Positions 16,759 to 24,212 of a stretch of DNA of 64,000 nt are shown one piece after another; the stretch's first letter is position 1, and each line of letters begins with the position of its first letter. The notes under the pieces are model-generated. The model was not told the origin of the DNA and ran no database searches. It saw nothing but the letters and a program-made list of their open reading frames with translations. The translations under genes and the position numbers were made by a program. Origin of the DNA: Gordonia sp049847105 (GTDB lineage Bacteria > Actinomycetota > Actinomycetes > Mycobacteriales > Mycobacteriaceae); contig NZ_JBNCNS010000004.1 in the NCBI RefSeq assembly GCF_049847105.1, forward strand, positions 248,001 to 312,000. Direction: 5' to 3'.

Positions 16759-17798
16759 GCGACCGCCACCCATCGTCGCGACGGTAGCGGCTCGTCCTGA
16801 GGTGCACCGAAGATCGCCATCAGGCGGGTGCCGAGCCACCAGGCGAACACGCCGGACACCGCCGAGCTGATCACCACCGCCGCCAGTCCGTTGGCAGAGG
16901 TCTGGATCGAGCCCGATGCCGTCGCGACGACGCGAGTGATCACCGCGATCAGTGCGAGGACGTTGACGATCGCCCAGGCCACCCACAGCTTGGTGAGCCG
17001 GCGCCGTGTGCGCTCGGGCTCGAGATCGTCGCGCATCCGGGCGACCTCGTGCAGCAGGACCGCCGCTCCCGCCACGTTGACCAACGGTACGGCCGCGAGC
17101 AGTGCGATCTGCCACCTCGGTCGCGGGTCGCGGAGATCGTGCCGGCGATAGGCATCGTCGCGCAGGGCGGTGATCCACCTCGTGAAGACGACGGTGGCAT
17201 AGACGAACACCCCGAATGCCACCAGCCCGCCGAAGATCGCCAGAAATGCCGATGCCCGGTCCGTCCAGCCGGCGACCGGCACGGACCGGTTCACCACCAG
17301 GAGGATGTAGCGGAGCAGATGGACGACCGCGGCCAGCCCGAGCGCACCGGCAAGGAGCCGCAGTGCATGCAGGAGGACCGCCGTCAGCGCCTCCAGCGGA
17401 TTGTGACCGTCGCCGCCGGCCTCGACCGGGACATCACGCAGGCCCCATCGCGGGACGTAGACGTATCGCGGGATCGGCCGCGGACCGGGTGCGACCATTG
17501 GGCGCCGGGCCGGGATGGCCTCCGGCGGCCGGCGGGCGACCCACCGGACATGCCTGCTCCGGTAGAGCCGACTGCTGCGCGGGCCGCTCGAGGGTTGACC
17601 CGGAGCCGACGGCGCCGCCGGCCGGGCCTGGATCTCACGATGGGATGCCGTCGGGCCGTGCGGCGTTTGCGCCGGGCCCGCCCGGTCGCCGATCACATCA
17701 CTGTCGACCACGCGCAGCGGTCCGCCACAACGCGGGCAGCGTTCGCGCCCCGGACGATGCGGTGCCTGGATACGGCACTGCGGACACAGGTCGATCAT
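16755..17798 (-). CDS. DUF4328 membrane protein with zinc-ribbon N-terminus (Rv3843c-like)
   Basis: 347 residues. It begins with a Cys4 zinc-ribbon (LCPQCRIQAP...RERCPRCGGPL, residues 4-30), then a Pro/Arg-rich linker. Five or so hydrophobic segments follow from about residue 140 to 335, in the DUF4328 arrangement, including WITALRDDAYRRHDLRDPRPRWQ-like cytoplasmic loops (positions about 225-245). ATGA overlaps tie it to both neighbours, so rhodanese, this gene and glpQ1 form one operon. It corresponds in position to M. tuberculosis Rv3843c. The function is unknown. Confidence 0.85.
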   Translation of the reverse strand: MIDLCPQCRIQAPHRPGRERCPRCGGPLRVVDSDVIGDRAGPAQTPHGPTASHREIQARPAAPSAPGQPSSGPRSSRLYRSRHVRWVARRPPEAIPARRPMVAPGPRPIPRYVYVPRWGLRDVPVEAGGDGHNPLEALTAVLLHALRLLAGALGLAAVVHLLRYILLVVNRSVPVAGWTDRASAFLAIFGGLVAFGVFVYATVVFTRWITALRDDAYRRHDLRDPRPRWQIALLAAVPLVNVAGAAVLLHEVARMRDDLEPERTRRRLTKLWVAWAIVNVLALIAVITRVVATASGSIQTSANGLAAVVISSAVSGVFAWWLGTRLMAIFGAPQDEPLPSRRWVAVA

Positions 17799-18130
17799 TT
17801 CGACCCGGTACTCCCCGCCTCGACCGGCTTCTCGTTCTCGACCCACGCGAGCATGCCGCCGCGGACACAGCTGCCCTCGTAGCCGAGTTGTGCGAGATAC
17901 TGCAGGACGCGCATCGATCGTCCGCTCGAATGACACACCACCAGGAGATCGGCGTCGAGGTCGATCTCGTCGATGCGGGCCGGCACATCGCCCAGCGGGA
18001 TGTGTACCGCACCCCGGACATGACCCGCCGCCCACTCATCGTCCTCGCGGACGTCGAGCAGGACCCGGTCCGCCTCGTCGGTGAAATCGTCCGGCAGCTC
18101 CGTGACCGGCACCTGCCGGATGTCGCCCAT
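17795..18130 (-). CDS. Single-domain rhodanese (sulfurtransferase-like)
   Basis: 111 residues from the ATG at 18130 (MGDIRQVPVTELP). The active-site loop is VVCHSSGRS, with the catalytic Cys followed by five residues to Arg, the standard rhodanese loop. LLDVREDDEWAAGHVRGAVHIPL is the conserved N-terminal part. It would carry a sulfane sulfur on Cys or act in a redox or sulfur-relay role in the cytoplasm. First gene of the rhodanese/DUF4328/glpQ1 operon; the ends overlap as ATGA. Confidence 0.93.
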   Translation of the reverse strand: MGDIRQVPVTELPDDFTDEADRVLLDVREDDEWAAGHVRGAVHIPLGDVPARIDEIDLDADLLVVCHSSGRSMRVLQYLAQLGYEGSCVRGGMLAWVENEKPVEAGSTGSK

Positions 18131-18554
18131 GCTCACGAATCCATGGTGGCACAGCCGCCCGGGCCGCGGCGCGCCCTGTGCACAACCACTTCGGCCGTAC
18201 TCCCGAATTGACACGGCCGTCGGCAGGTGAACAACACTATGCCGACCTACATATAACTATCCACATGCCGGTTTGCACGTCCGGCGTGAGGTGTGCATCG
18301 ACCACCATAAAGCTGTGGATGAGACTGTGGAAACTGTGGACAACCAGGCCACATGCCGCACCGATCTGTGACCGTTACCACACCCGTTGTGATAGGGGTC
18401 ACGGATCTGGTTGCGCAACGGTTGAGACTATTCGACAGCGTGCAGACCCACGTCACAGTCAAAGGTTCTTCACGATAACCGCTTTCCCTGTGGATAACTT
18501 GGGGAAAGTTGGGGAGAAATCGGCGTGACCGGCTGAGCATGAACCCTCGATCCG
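18131..18554. other. Non-coding region with a cluster of DnaA-box-like sites
   Basis: No gene is seen in this 424-bp gap between two minus-strand genes. It holds several 9-mers close to the DnaA box: CTATCCACA (18257-18265), TGTGGATGA (18314-18322), TGTGGAAAC (18326-18334), TGTGGACAA (18335-18343) and TGTGGATAA (18489-18497). On the minus strand the last reads TTATCCACA, a perfect classical box, and the fourth reads TTGTCCACA, which by recollection is the mycobacterial consensus. The stretch is more AT-rich than its surroundings. dnaA and dnaN are not in the window. Confidence 0.6.
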
Positions 18555-19403
18555 TCACTGCAGACGCGTGGCGAGCGCCCGATCGACGGCGCTGACCGTC
18601 CCCGCGACCACGCTCTCCATCAATTGGTTCACACTGACCTGCCCGCCCACCAGGCGGGCGACAAGGGGTTTCGGTGCCTCGATCATGGTGATCTCGGCAT
18701 CCGGATAGCGCTCGGCGATGACCGACCGCATGACGCCGATCCCGTCGACGAGTCCGACCTGCACTGCGCGGCTGCCGACCCAGATGTCGCCGCTGAACAA
18801 TTGGTCGTCGGGAGCACTGAGCCGCTTGCCGCGCCGCTGCCGGACCCACGCGATGAAGGCCTCGTGCAATTGGGCCTGCAACGCCCTGAGCCACTCCACA
18901 TCCTCGGGCCGCTCCGGCGAGAAGGTGTCCAACCGGGCCTTGTTGTCGCCGGTCGTGTACAGCCTGCGCTGTACACCGAAACGCGTCAGCACATCGGAGA
19001 GACCGAACCCCGACGACACCACCCCGATGGACCCGATCATCGAGGTGTGCGCAGCGAAGATCTCGTCGGCGGCACAGGCGATCCAGTAGCCACCCGACGC
19101 TGCGACGTCCTCGCAGAACGCGATGACCGGGACGCCCTTCTCCGCGGACAGCTGGCGGATTCGTTCGGCGATGTACTCCGACTGGGCGGGCGAGCCGCCC
19201 GGCGAATTGATGACGATCACGACAGCCTTCACGTGTTCGGTGCCGAAGGCGCGCTTGAGGACAGACTCGACATTGTCCGCGGTCAGCCCGGAACGGCCGA
19301 GACCGCCGATGCCGATCGGACCGTCGAGCCGGACCACGGCCACCCGGTCCGCTCGCGACCGCGCCACCCGTTTGGCCACCTTGTCCCACGGTCCACGACT
19401 CAT
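18555..19403 (-). CDS. sppA: S49-family signal-peptide peptidase (SppA/SohB type)
   Basis: 282 residues, a single-domain S49 serine protease. The nucleophile Ser is in DVAASGGYWIACAADEI and the Lys base is in TTGDNKARLD, the Ser/Lys dyad of the SppA family. INSPGGSPAQSE is the oxyanion-hole region. No strong N-terminal membrane helix is seen, unlike many SppA, so it may be cytoplasmic or peripherally bound. It would degrade leftover signal peptides or membrane-protein fragments. The DnaA-box-rich non-coding stretch lies downstream of it. Confidence 0.9.
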   Translation of the reverse strand: MSRGPWDKVAKRVARSRADRVAVVRLDGPIGIGGLGRSGLTADNVESVLKRAFGTEHVKAVVIVINSPGGSPAQSEYIAERIRQLSAEKGVPVIAFCEDVAASGGYWIACAADEIFAAHTSMIGSIGVVSSGFGLSDVLTRFGVQRRLYTTGDNKARLDTFSPERPEDVEWLRALQAQLHEAFIAWVRQRRGKRLSAPDDQLFSGDIWVGSRAVQVGLVDGIGVMRSVIAERYPDAEITMIEAPKPLVARLVGGQVSVNQLMESVVAGTVSAVDRALATRLQ

Positions 19404-19475
19404 GTGCCGAGTGTAGTGCCACGCGTCAGGTGTCATCGGGCACGCCGACGGCCGCCACGACATTAGACTCTCGGC

Positions 19476-20228
19476 GTGGAGATCCGATGGCTCACCGCAT
19501 TCCTGGACTTTCCGGCGGAGCAGTTCGGCGCCGAGGTCACGTTCTGGCGCGCAATTGCCGGCAGCACCGTGTCGCCGCCGCGCGGCGAACACCGCGAGTT
19601 CGCCTCGTTGGAGCCGTTCAACGGAGATCCCCATCTCCGTGTGCAACGGATCGACGCCGGACCCGGCGGAATCCATCTCGACCTCCACGTCGACGACCCG
19701 CGATCGGCGACGTCCGAGGCGATCGCCCTGGGTGCCACCGTGGTTCGCGACCACGCCGGGCCCGCGTACATGTCGTTGGCCTCGCCCGCAGGCTTTGTGT
19801 TCTGCCTGGTCGAATGGCAGGGCGAGTCCGAGCGCTCGCGGCCGATCCGATGGCCGGGCGACACGATCAGCATCATCGACCAGGTGTGCATCGACATCCC
19901 ACGCGAACTCCACGAGCGCGAGGTCGAGTTCTGGACCCGGTTCACCGGCATGCCCACTGAGCCGACCATCCGTCCCGAATTTCTCCGCCTGCGTCGCGAC
20001 CACGACCTGGCTGTCGGCATCCTGTTGCAGCGCAACGGGCCAGATGACACCGCGACGTCAGCCGGCGGGCATCTCGACCTGGCCGCCACCGCGGTCGAGG
20101 ACGAGGTCGCGCGGCACGAGGACTGGGGCGCACGCGTCGTCGAAGAGTTCCCGACCTGGACGGTGATGTCAGATCCCGTGGGCAGGCGATACTGCATCAC
20201 GAGCCGCAACCCGCGCACCGGCGAGTGA
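19476..20228 (+). CDS. Two-domain VOC / glyoxalase-like protein
   Basis: 250 residues from a GTG at 19476 (VEIRWLTAFLDFP). Two vicinal-oxygen-chelate modules are visible, about residues 1-115 and 125-245. Each has the babba pattern, with GGIHLDLHVDDP in the first and GGHLDLAATAVEDE in the second. The LDL segments fit the glyoxalase_6-type subfamily. Metal ligands are not obvious in both halves, so an enzymatic or binding role cannot be chosen. Convergent with the next gene, with only one base between the stops. Confidence 0.85.
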   Translation: MEIRWLTAFLDFPAEQFGAEVTFWRAIAGSTVSPPRGEHREFASLEPFNGDPHLRVQRIDAGPGGIHLDLHVDDPRSATSEAIALGATVVRDHAGPAYMSLASPAGFVFCLVEWQGESERSRPIRWPGDTISIIDQVCIDIPRELHEREVEFWTRFTGMPTEPTIRPEFLRLRRDHDLAVGILLQRNGPDDTATSAGGHLDLAATAVEDEVARHEDWGARVVEEFPTWTVMSDPVGRRYCITSRNPRTGE

Positions 20229-20229
20229 T

Positions 20230-21300
20230 TCAGGCTCGCGTATCGCAGAACTGTTGCAGTCGTTGACGTTCGACTTCGAGTTCGGCACGGCCACGACGCG
20301 GGAGGTCGATCATCATGTCCGCGACCACGCGGTCGTCCTCCACCCGCCATGAGCCGGCGAGACGGCCGTCGACGAGCACGAAACCCGGGTATCGGCCGTT
20401 CGCGGTGAGGAGGCTCCGATAGCGGTCGTCGTCGGCGATCCGACGTCGATCTGCTTGCGCCACAATCACGTTGTCGTACGGAGCAATGAACCGGACCGGC
20501 GCGGGAACGTCCTCGTCCACGATGTCGAGACCGTCGAGGTCGAACAGTTGCTCTCCGTCCGGACCGGTGCGGATCACGAGTTCCCAATCGGCTTCCATCG
20601 CGTCGAGCAGCGGCCGCAGCCTGGTACGCCCGCACCAGGTCTGGATCCCCTGCACCGTCGCGGGACCGAATCCCCGGAGATAGAGCCGGATGAGGTCCTT
20701 ACGGGCCTCGTCGTCGACGACCGCCGGTTCGCCGGGCCCGACCCAGTCGTCGAAGAGCTGATAGGTGGGCGCCGCGGAGCCCCGCCAGAGTCCGCGGGGT
20801 GGCACCTGGACCAGCGGCAACCCACACCTCGCGACCGCGACCAGCGTCGACGGGTCGTCGTCGGGGTGCCGTTGTGCCAGTTCACGACCCAGGGCCGCCC
20901 CGGACATCTCCCGGCCCGTCAGCAGTTCGGCCGCCTCGGCGAGCACGTCGGCGGCGGCGGTGCCGGCGAGACGTCGCTCATGGATCGCGACCTCGGTGTC
21001 CAGCAACGGTTGCGCGATCGGCCGGATCCATCGTGCGTCCTCGGCGTCGATCAGGAAGACCGTCGATCGCAGCAGCGCCATCCGGACGACCTCCCGATCG
21101 GTCAGCAGCCCGTCGAGTTCCGCGGGATCGAAATCGTTGATACGCGACCACAAACCGAAGAACGGCGCCTTGGGTTCCTGGGCCTGGAGGCCGACGCAAC
21201 GGTCGAGCACCTCGATGGCGTCCTCATCGACGCGGTCGAGCAGATGCTGGCGCTGCAGCAGCGTCCGGTTCCACTGACCCGGACTGATCTCGTCGGCCAC
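20230..21300 (-). CDS. Winged-helix DNA-binding protein (AlkX/YcaQ-like HTH_42 family)
   Basis: 356 residues from GTG at 21300. The N-terminal part (RCVGLQAQEPKAPFFGLWSRI) and the C-terminal RFIAPYDNVIVAQADR segment are characteristic of the HTH_42 superfamily, which includes the interstrand-crosslink glycosylase YcaQ and AlkX. Typical members also carry three winged-helix folds in the middle. A DNA-repair role, removing alkylated bases or crosslinks, is inferred from the family. It begins 3 bp after the msrA stop and is probably co-transcribed with msrA. Confidence 0.8.
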   Translation of the reverse strand: MADEISPGQWNRTLLQRQHLLDRVDEDAIEVLDRCVGLQAQEPKAPFFGLWSRINDFDPAELDGLLTDREVVRMALLRSTVFLIDAEDARWIRPIAQPLLDTEVAIHERRLAGTAAADVLAEAAELLTGREMSGAALGRELAQRHPDDDPSTLVAVARCGLPLVQVPPRGLWRGSAAPTYQLFDDWVGPGEPAVVDDEARKDLIRLYLRGFGPATVQGIQTWCGRTRLRPLLDAMEADWELVIRTGPDGEQLFDLDGLDIVDEDVPAPVRFIAPYDNVIVAQADRRRIADDDRYRSLLTANGRYPGFVLVDGRLAGSWRVEDDRVVADMMIDLPRRGRAELEVERQRLQQFCDTRA

Positions 21301-21303
21301 CGA

Positions 21304-22008
21304 TCAGGCGGCCGGGTAGTGCAGGCCCGTGGCCGCGTGGCACCGATAGCCGTGCGGATTCTTCGCGAGGTACTGCTGGTGGTAGTCCTCGGCATAGTAG
21401 AAGCGGCCGTCGCCGGCCTCCGCGAGCGGCTTGATCTCCGTGGCGATCGGGTCCAGTCCGGCATCGGCCAGCACCGTGCCGAACTTCTCGGCAGTGGACC
21501 GGGCGACCTCGGCATCGGACTCCGACACCGTGTAGATCGCCGACCGGTACTGCGTCCCGACGTCGTTGCCCTGCCGCATCTCCTGAGTGGGATCGTGGCT
21601 CTCCCAGAAGATCTTCAGCACGCCCTCGAGATCGATCATCGACGGATCGAACACCACCAGAACCGATTCGGTGTGCCCGGTGCGGGCGGTACAGACCTCC
21701 TCGTAGGAGGGATTCGACGTGTACCCGCCTGCGTAGCCGACGGCGGTCGTGTAGACCCCCGGTACTTGCCAGAAGATCTCCTCGATACCCCAGAAACATC
21801 CGCCCGCGAGGACCACGGCCGAGAGCCCGTCGCCGAACTCGCCGATCCCGTTCCCGTCCGGGTCGGTCGCACCCTTCATCGGATGCCTCAGGAGAAGGTG
21901 ATCGGCCGCGACCGGCACCGCCGCGTCGCGGCCGGGCAGCGCCTGATCGGCGGGTACGAGATGACGCTTGTGCGATTGCCCGGAAAGTAGCTGGTCAAGC
22001 CATGACAT
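21304..22008 (-). CDS. msrA: Peptide methionine-(S)-sulfoxide reductase
   Basis: Reduces oxidised methionine in proteins, in the cytoplasm. 234 residues with the catalytic GGCFWGIEE motif near residue 70, plus GYAGGYTSNPSYEEVC, which carries a further Cys, and a C-terminal YHQQYLAKNPHGYRCH with a resolving Cys. It has an N-terminal extension of about 65 residues (MSWLDQLLSGQSHKRHLVPA...), seen in other actinobacterial MsrA. Followed by the winged-helix gene 3 bp downstream; near sodA, consistent with an oxidative-stress neighbourhood. Confidence 0.95.
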   Translation of the reverse strand: MSWLDQLLSGQSHKRHLVPADQALPGRDAAVPVAADHLLLRHPMKGATDPDGNGIGEFGDGLSAVVLAGGCFWGIEEIFWQVPGVYTTAVGYAGGYTSNPSYEEVCTARTGHTESVLVVFDPSMIDLEGVLKIFWESHDPTQEMRQGNDVGTQYRSAIYTVSESDAEVARSTAEKFGTVLADAGLDPIATEIKPLAEAGDGRFYYAEDYHQQYLAKNPHGYRCHAATGLHYPAA

Positions 22009-22175
22009 GCCCCGATCCTACGCCCGCGGCCGACACCGTCGGGGTTGATGTATGCCCGACGGTCTGCCTACTATGACGCGACCATTGGGTGTGTGACCAC
22101 AGTCACTCTGGGTCACCACTGCCGGTCCGGCCCCGCGGCAAATGCAGCCGCGATCAGCGACGACGAAGGGTTTCG

Positions 22176-22328
22176 ATGGCAACGCACGCGAGCACGGACC
22201 TCCGTCGAGCGATGAGCCCTCGCGCCGCGGCGCCGCGAGCGACGTACGACGTCCGCTCCGCGTGTTTCGGTACGGCCGCGAGCATCGCCGGGCTGATCGC
22301 GTTGCTCGTCCTCCTGATCGTCATCTGA
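22176..22328 (+). CDS. 50-residue single-span membrane peptide
   Basis: An ATG with a GAAGGG ribosome-like site 5 bp upstream encodes a short basic N-terminus followed by one long hydrophobic helix (ASIAGLIALLVLLIVI) at the very C-terminus. This layout is typical of tiny membrane peptides rather than chance translation of GC-rich DNA. It lies 183 bp upstream of sodA. No family is recognised. Confidence 0.5.
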   Translation: MATHASTDLRRAMSPRAAAPRATYDVRSACFGTAASIAGLIALLVLLIVI

Positions 22329-22361
22329 CCAGGCGGTCCGACGCCGATCTCGGCGAGGAGA

Positions 22362-22381
22362 ACTTCAACCGCACTTGAAGT
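22362..22381. promoter_or_regulatory. Inverted repeat upstream of sodA
   Basis: ACTTCAA (22362-22368) and TTGAAGT (22375-22381) form a perfect 7-bp inverted repeat with a 6-bp spacer, 130 bp before the sodA start. It could be an operator or a short hairpin. No known regulator consensus fits well. Confidence 0.4.
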
Positions 22382-22511
22382 GGATTCCGCCGCAATGTTT
22401 GCAATCCCCCATGCTGTGGGTAAGGGTGGAAGTACCCGCGTGACCGACGTCAGACGTCGCAGCTTTTCACGCGCGCAGTGAGAAACGCACAGCACCTCAG
22501 AGAGGAAAATC

Positions 22512-23141
22512 GTGGCTGAATACACCTTGCCGGATCTCCCGTACGACTACGCGGCACTGGAGCCGCACATCTCCGGCAGGATCATGGAGCTCCATCACGA
22601 CAAGCACCATGCCACCTATGTGAAGGGCGCAAACGACACCCTCGAGAAGCTGGCCGCGGCCCGCGACGACGAGACCATCGCCGGCAAGGTCTACGGACTC
22701 TCGGCAACCCTGTCGTTCCACCTCGGTGGCCACACCAACCACTCGATCTTCTGGAAGAACCTGTCCCCCAACGGTGGTGACAAGCCCGAAGGTGATCTCG
22801 CCGCGGCGATCGACGATCAGTTCGGCAGCTTCGACAAGTTCAAGGCGCACTTCACCGCCGCCGCGACCACCCTGCAGGGCAGCGGCTGGGCCATCCTCGG
22901 CTACGACACCATCGGCAAGAATCTGGTGATCCTGCAGCTGACCGACCAGAGCGGCAACATCCCCGCGGCGATCATCCCGGTCGTCATGCTCGACATGTGG
23001 GAGCACGCCTTCTACCTCGACTACCAGAACGTCAAGCCGGATTACGTGAAGGCGTGGTGGAACGTGGTCAACTGGGCCGACGCGGCCGAGCGCTTCGCGA
23101 CGGCAAGCAAGCAGGGCGCAGGACTCATCGTCCCCGCCTGA
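22512..23141 (+). CDS. sodA: Superoxide dismutase (Fe/Mn)
   Basis: Converts superoxide to hydrogen peroxide and oxygen. 209 residues from GTG at 22512, with an AGAGAGG ribosome site. Metal ligands are all present: His in GRIMELHHDKHHATY, His in LGGHTNHSIFWKN, and Asp/His in DMWEHAFYLDYQN. It has no signal peptide; mycobacterial SodA is exported without one. By position it equals M. tuberculosis sodA (Rv3846). Choice of Fe or Mn cannot be read reliably by eye. A 7-6-7 inverted repeat lies upstream. Confidence 0.97.
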   Translation: MAEYTLPDLPYDYAALEPHISGRIMELHHDKHHATYVKGANDTLEKLAAARDDETIAGKVYGLSATLSFHLGGHTNHSIFWKNLSPNGGDKPEGDLAAAIDDQFGSFDKFKAHFTAAATTLQGSGWAILGYDTIGKNLVILQLTDQSGNIPAAIIPVVMLDMWEHAFYLDYQNVKPDYVKAWWNVVNWADAAERFATASKQGAGLIVPA

Positions 23142-23197
23142 TCGCCCTGACTCGATCGACCTCGACGGCGGTCACCCACAATCGGGTGGCCGCCGTC

Positions 23198-23458
23198 GTC
23201 GTCTGCCGAGCGGGCACAGTCGTCTGCCGAGCGGGCACAGTCGTCCGTCGAGCGGGCACAGACCTTCGTCGATCGGGCACAGAAACTCGCCCACTGTGCG
23301 CAGAATCCCGCCCACTGTGCGCATCGACCGGTCGTCGCGCACGATCGGCACGAAAGTGCGCACGGTCGGCGGGATTTCGCGCACGATCGGCACGAAACTG
23401 CGCACGGTCGGCGGGATTTCGCGCACGATCGACACGAAAGTGCGCACGGTCGGCGGGT
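23198..23458. repeat. 21-bp-period tandem repeat field after sodA
   Basis: Between sodA and ecfT lie four copies of a 21-bp unit with core CGAGCGGGCACAGTC (23198-23218, 23219-23239, 23240-23260, 23261-23281). Two copies of CGCCCACTGTGCGCA follow, again 21 bp apart (23288 and 23309). Then come nearly three copies of a 42-bp unit containing TGCGCACGGTCGGCGG (23336-23377, 23378-23419, 23420-23458). The 21-bp phase is kept throughout. No convincing protein is encoded on either strand. Confidence 0.85.
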
Positions 23459-23462
23459 CGGG

Positions 23463-24212
23463 TCAGAGCAGGATCGTCGCGACGATTGCGCCGGCACAGG
23501 CGATTCCGACGACGACGAGCACCACGGCATCACGGAGTCCCGGTCGCGACGGATACGCGGTGAGACGCCCGGTACCGCCGCGGGCGGTGATCGCCTCCGC
23601 CATCTCCGCACTGCGCCGCAGCGCGCTCGACAACGCGGCCGTGATCATGTCCACCACACCCATCTCCGCGGCCGGGTGACCACTGCGCGCCGGAGCGGAC
23701 GGGCGTAGCCGGTGGGCGGCCCGCAGCATCCGCAACTCCTCGATGAGCAGCGGCAGACCGCGCAGGCACAACGCGATCGCGACGGCCCACTCGTCGACCG
23801 GAAGGCGCAGAATCCGCAGCGGCCGCATCAATGTCGCGATCGCAGGTGCCACCTCGGCCATTGCCGTCGTCCAGATCACCAGGATCGAACTCGCCACCAG
23901 GACGAGTCCCAACGTGACGGCCCGCAGATAGACCACCAGCGCCGACGGCCCGAACGTCAGGTTGAGTGCGCCGCCCGCGATGATCAGACCCCAGAACCAC
24001 CACGGCGGACGGGGAATCGCGCCGAGCGGGATGCCCGCGATGATCGCCGTCAGGAGCACCACTACGGCGACCAACCCGAGCGCAGGCCACGACGGCAACA
24101 CCCAGGTCATCACGCCAAGGGCCATCACGACGATCAGCTTGGTACCCGCCCAGAGGCGGTGGATCAGCGAATCACCCGGCACCTGCCGGAGCGGAACTGT
24201 CTGTACGCTCAT
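23463..24212 (-). CDS. ecfT: ECF transporter T component
   Basis: 249-residue membrane protein with five or six helices, the energy-coupling factor transmembrane subunit. The Ala-Arg-Gly coupling-helix type motifs expected near the C-terminus are represented by the AAHRLRPSAPARSG and AITARGGTGR segments. It works with the fused protein encoded just upstream; its ATG overlaps that gene's stop (ATGA). The vitamin or metal transported is not known. The same two-gene arrangement exists in M. tuberculosis as Rv2325c-Rv2326c, but elsewhere on that chromosome. Confidence 0.88.
   Translation of the reverse strand: MSVQTVPLRQVPGDSLIHRLWAGTKLIVVMALGVMTWVLPSWPALGLVAVVVLLTAIIAGIPLGAIPRPPWWFWGLIIAGGALNLTFGPSALVVYLRAVTLGLVLVASSILVIWTTAMAEVAPAIATLMRPLRILRLPVDEWAVAIALCLRGLPLLIEELRMLRAAHRLRPSAPARSGHPAAEMGVVDMITAALSSALRRSAEMAEAITARGGTGRLTAYPSRPGLRDAVVLVVVGIACAGAIVATILL

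Noticed and set aside
18131..18554. Chromosomal oriC
   Set aside because: DnaA-box-like sites are present, but dnaA, dnaN, recF, gyrB and rpmH are absent and the flanking genes belong to the sodA/glpQ1 backbone. Kept only as a DnaA-box cluster.
23296..23679. A protein with a repeated SRTIGTKVRTVGG-like motif on the plus strand
   Set aside because: The frame is created by the 42-bp tandem repeat, overlaps the clear ecfT gene on the other strand and has no ribosome site. Treated as non-coding repeat.
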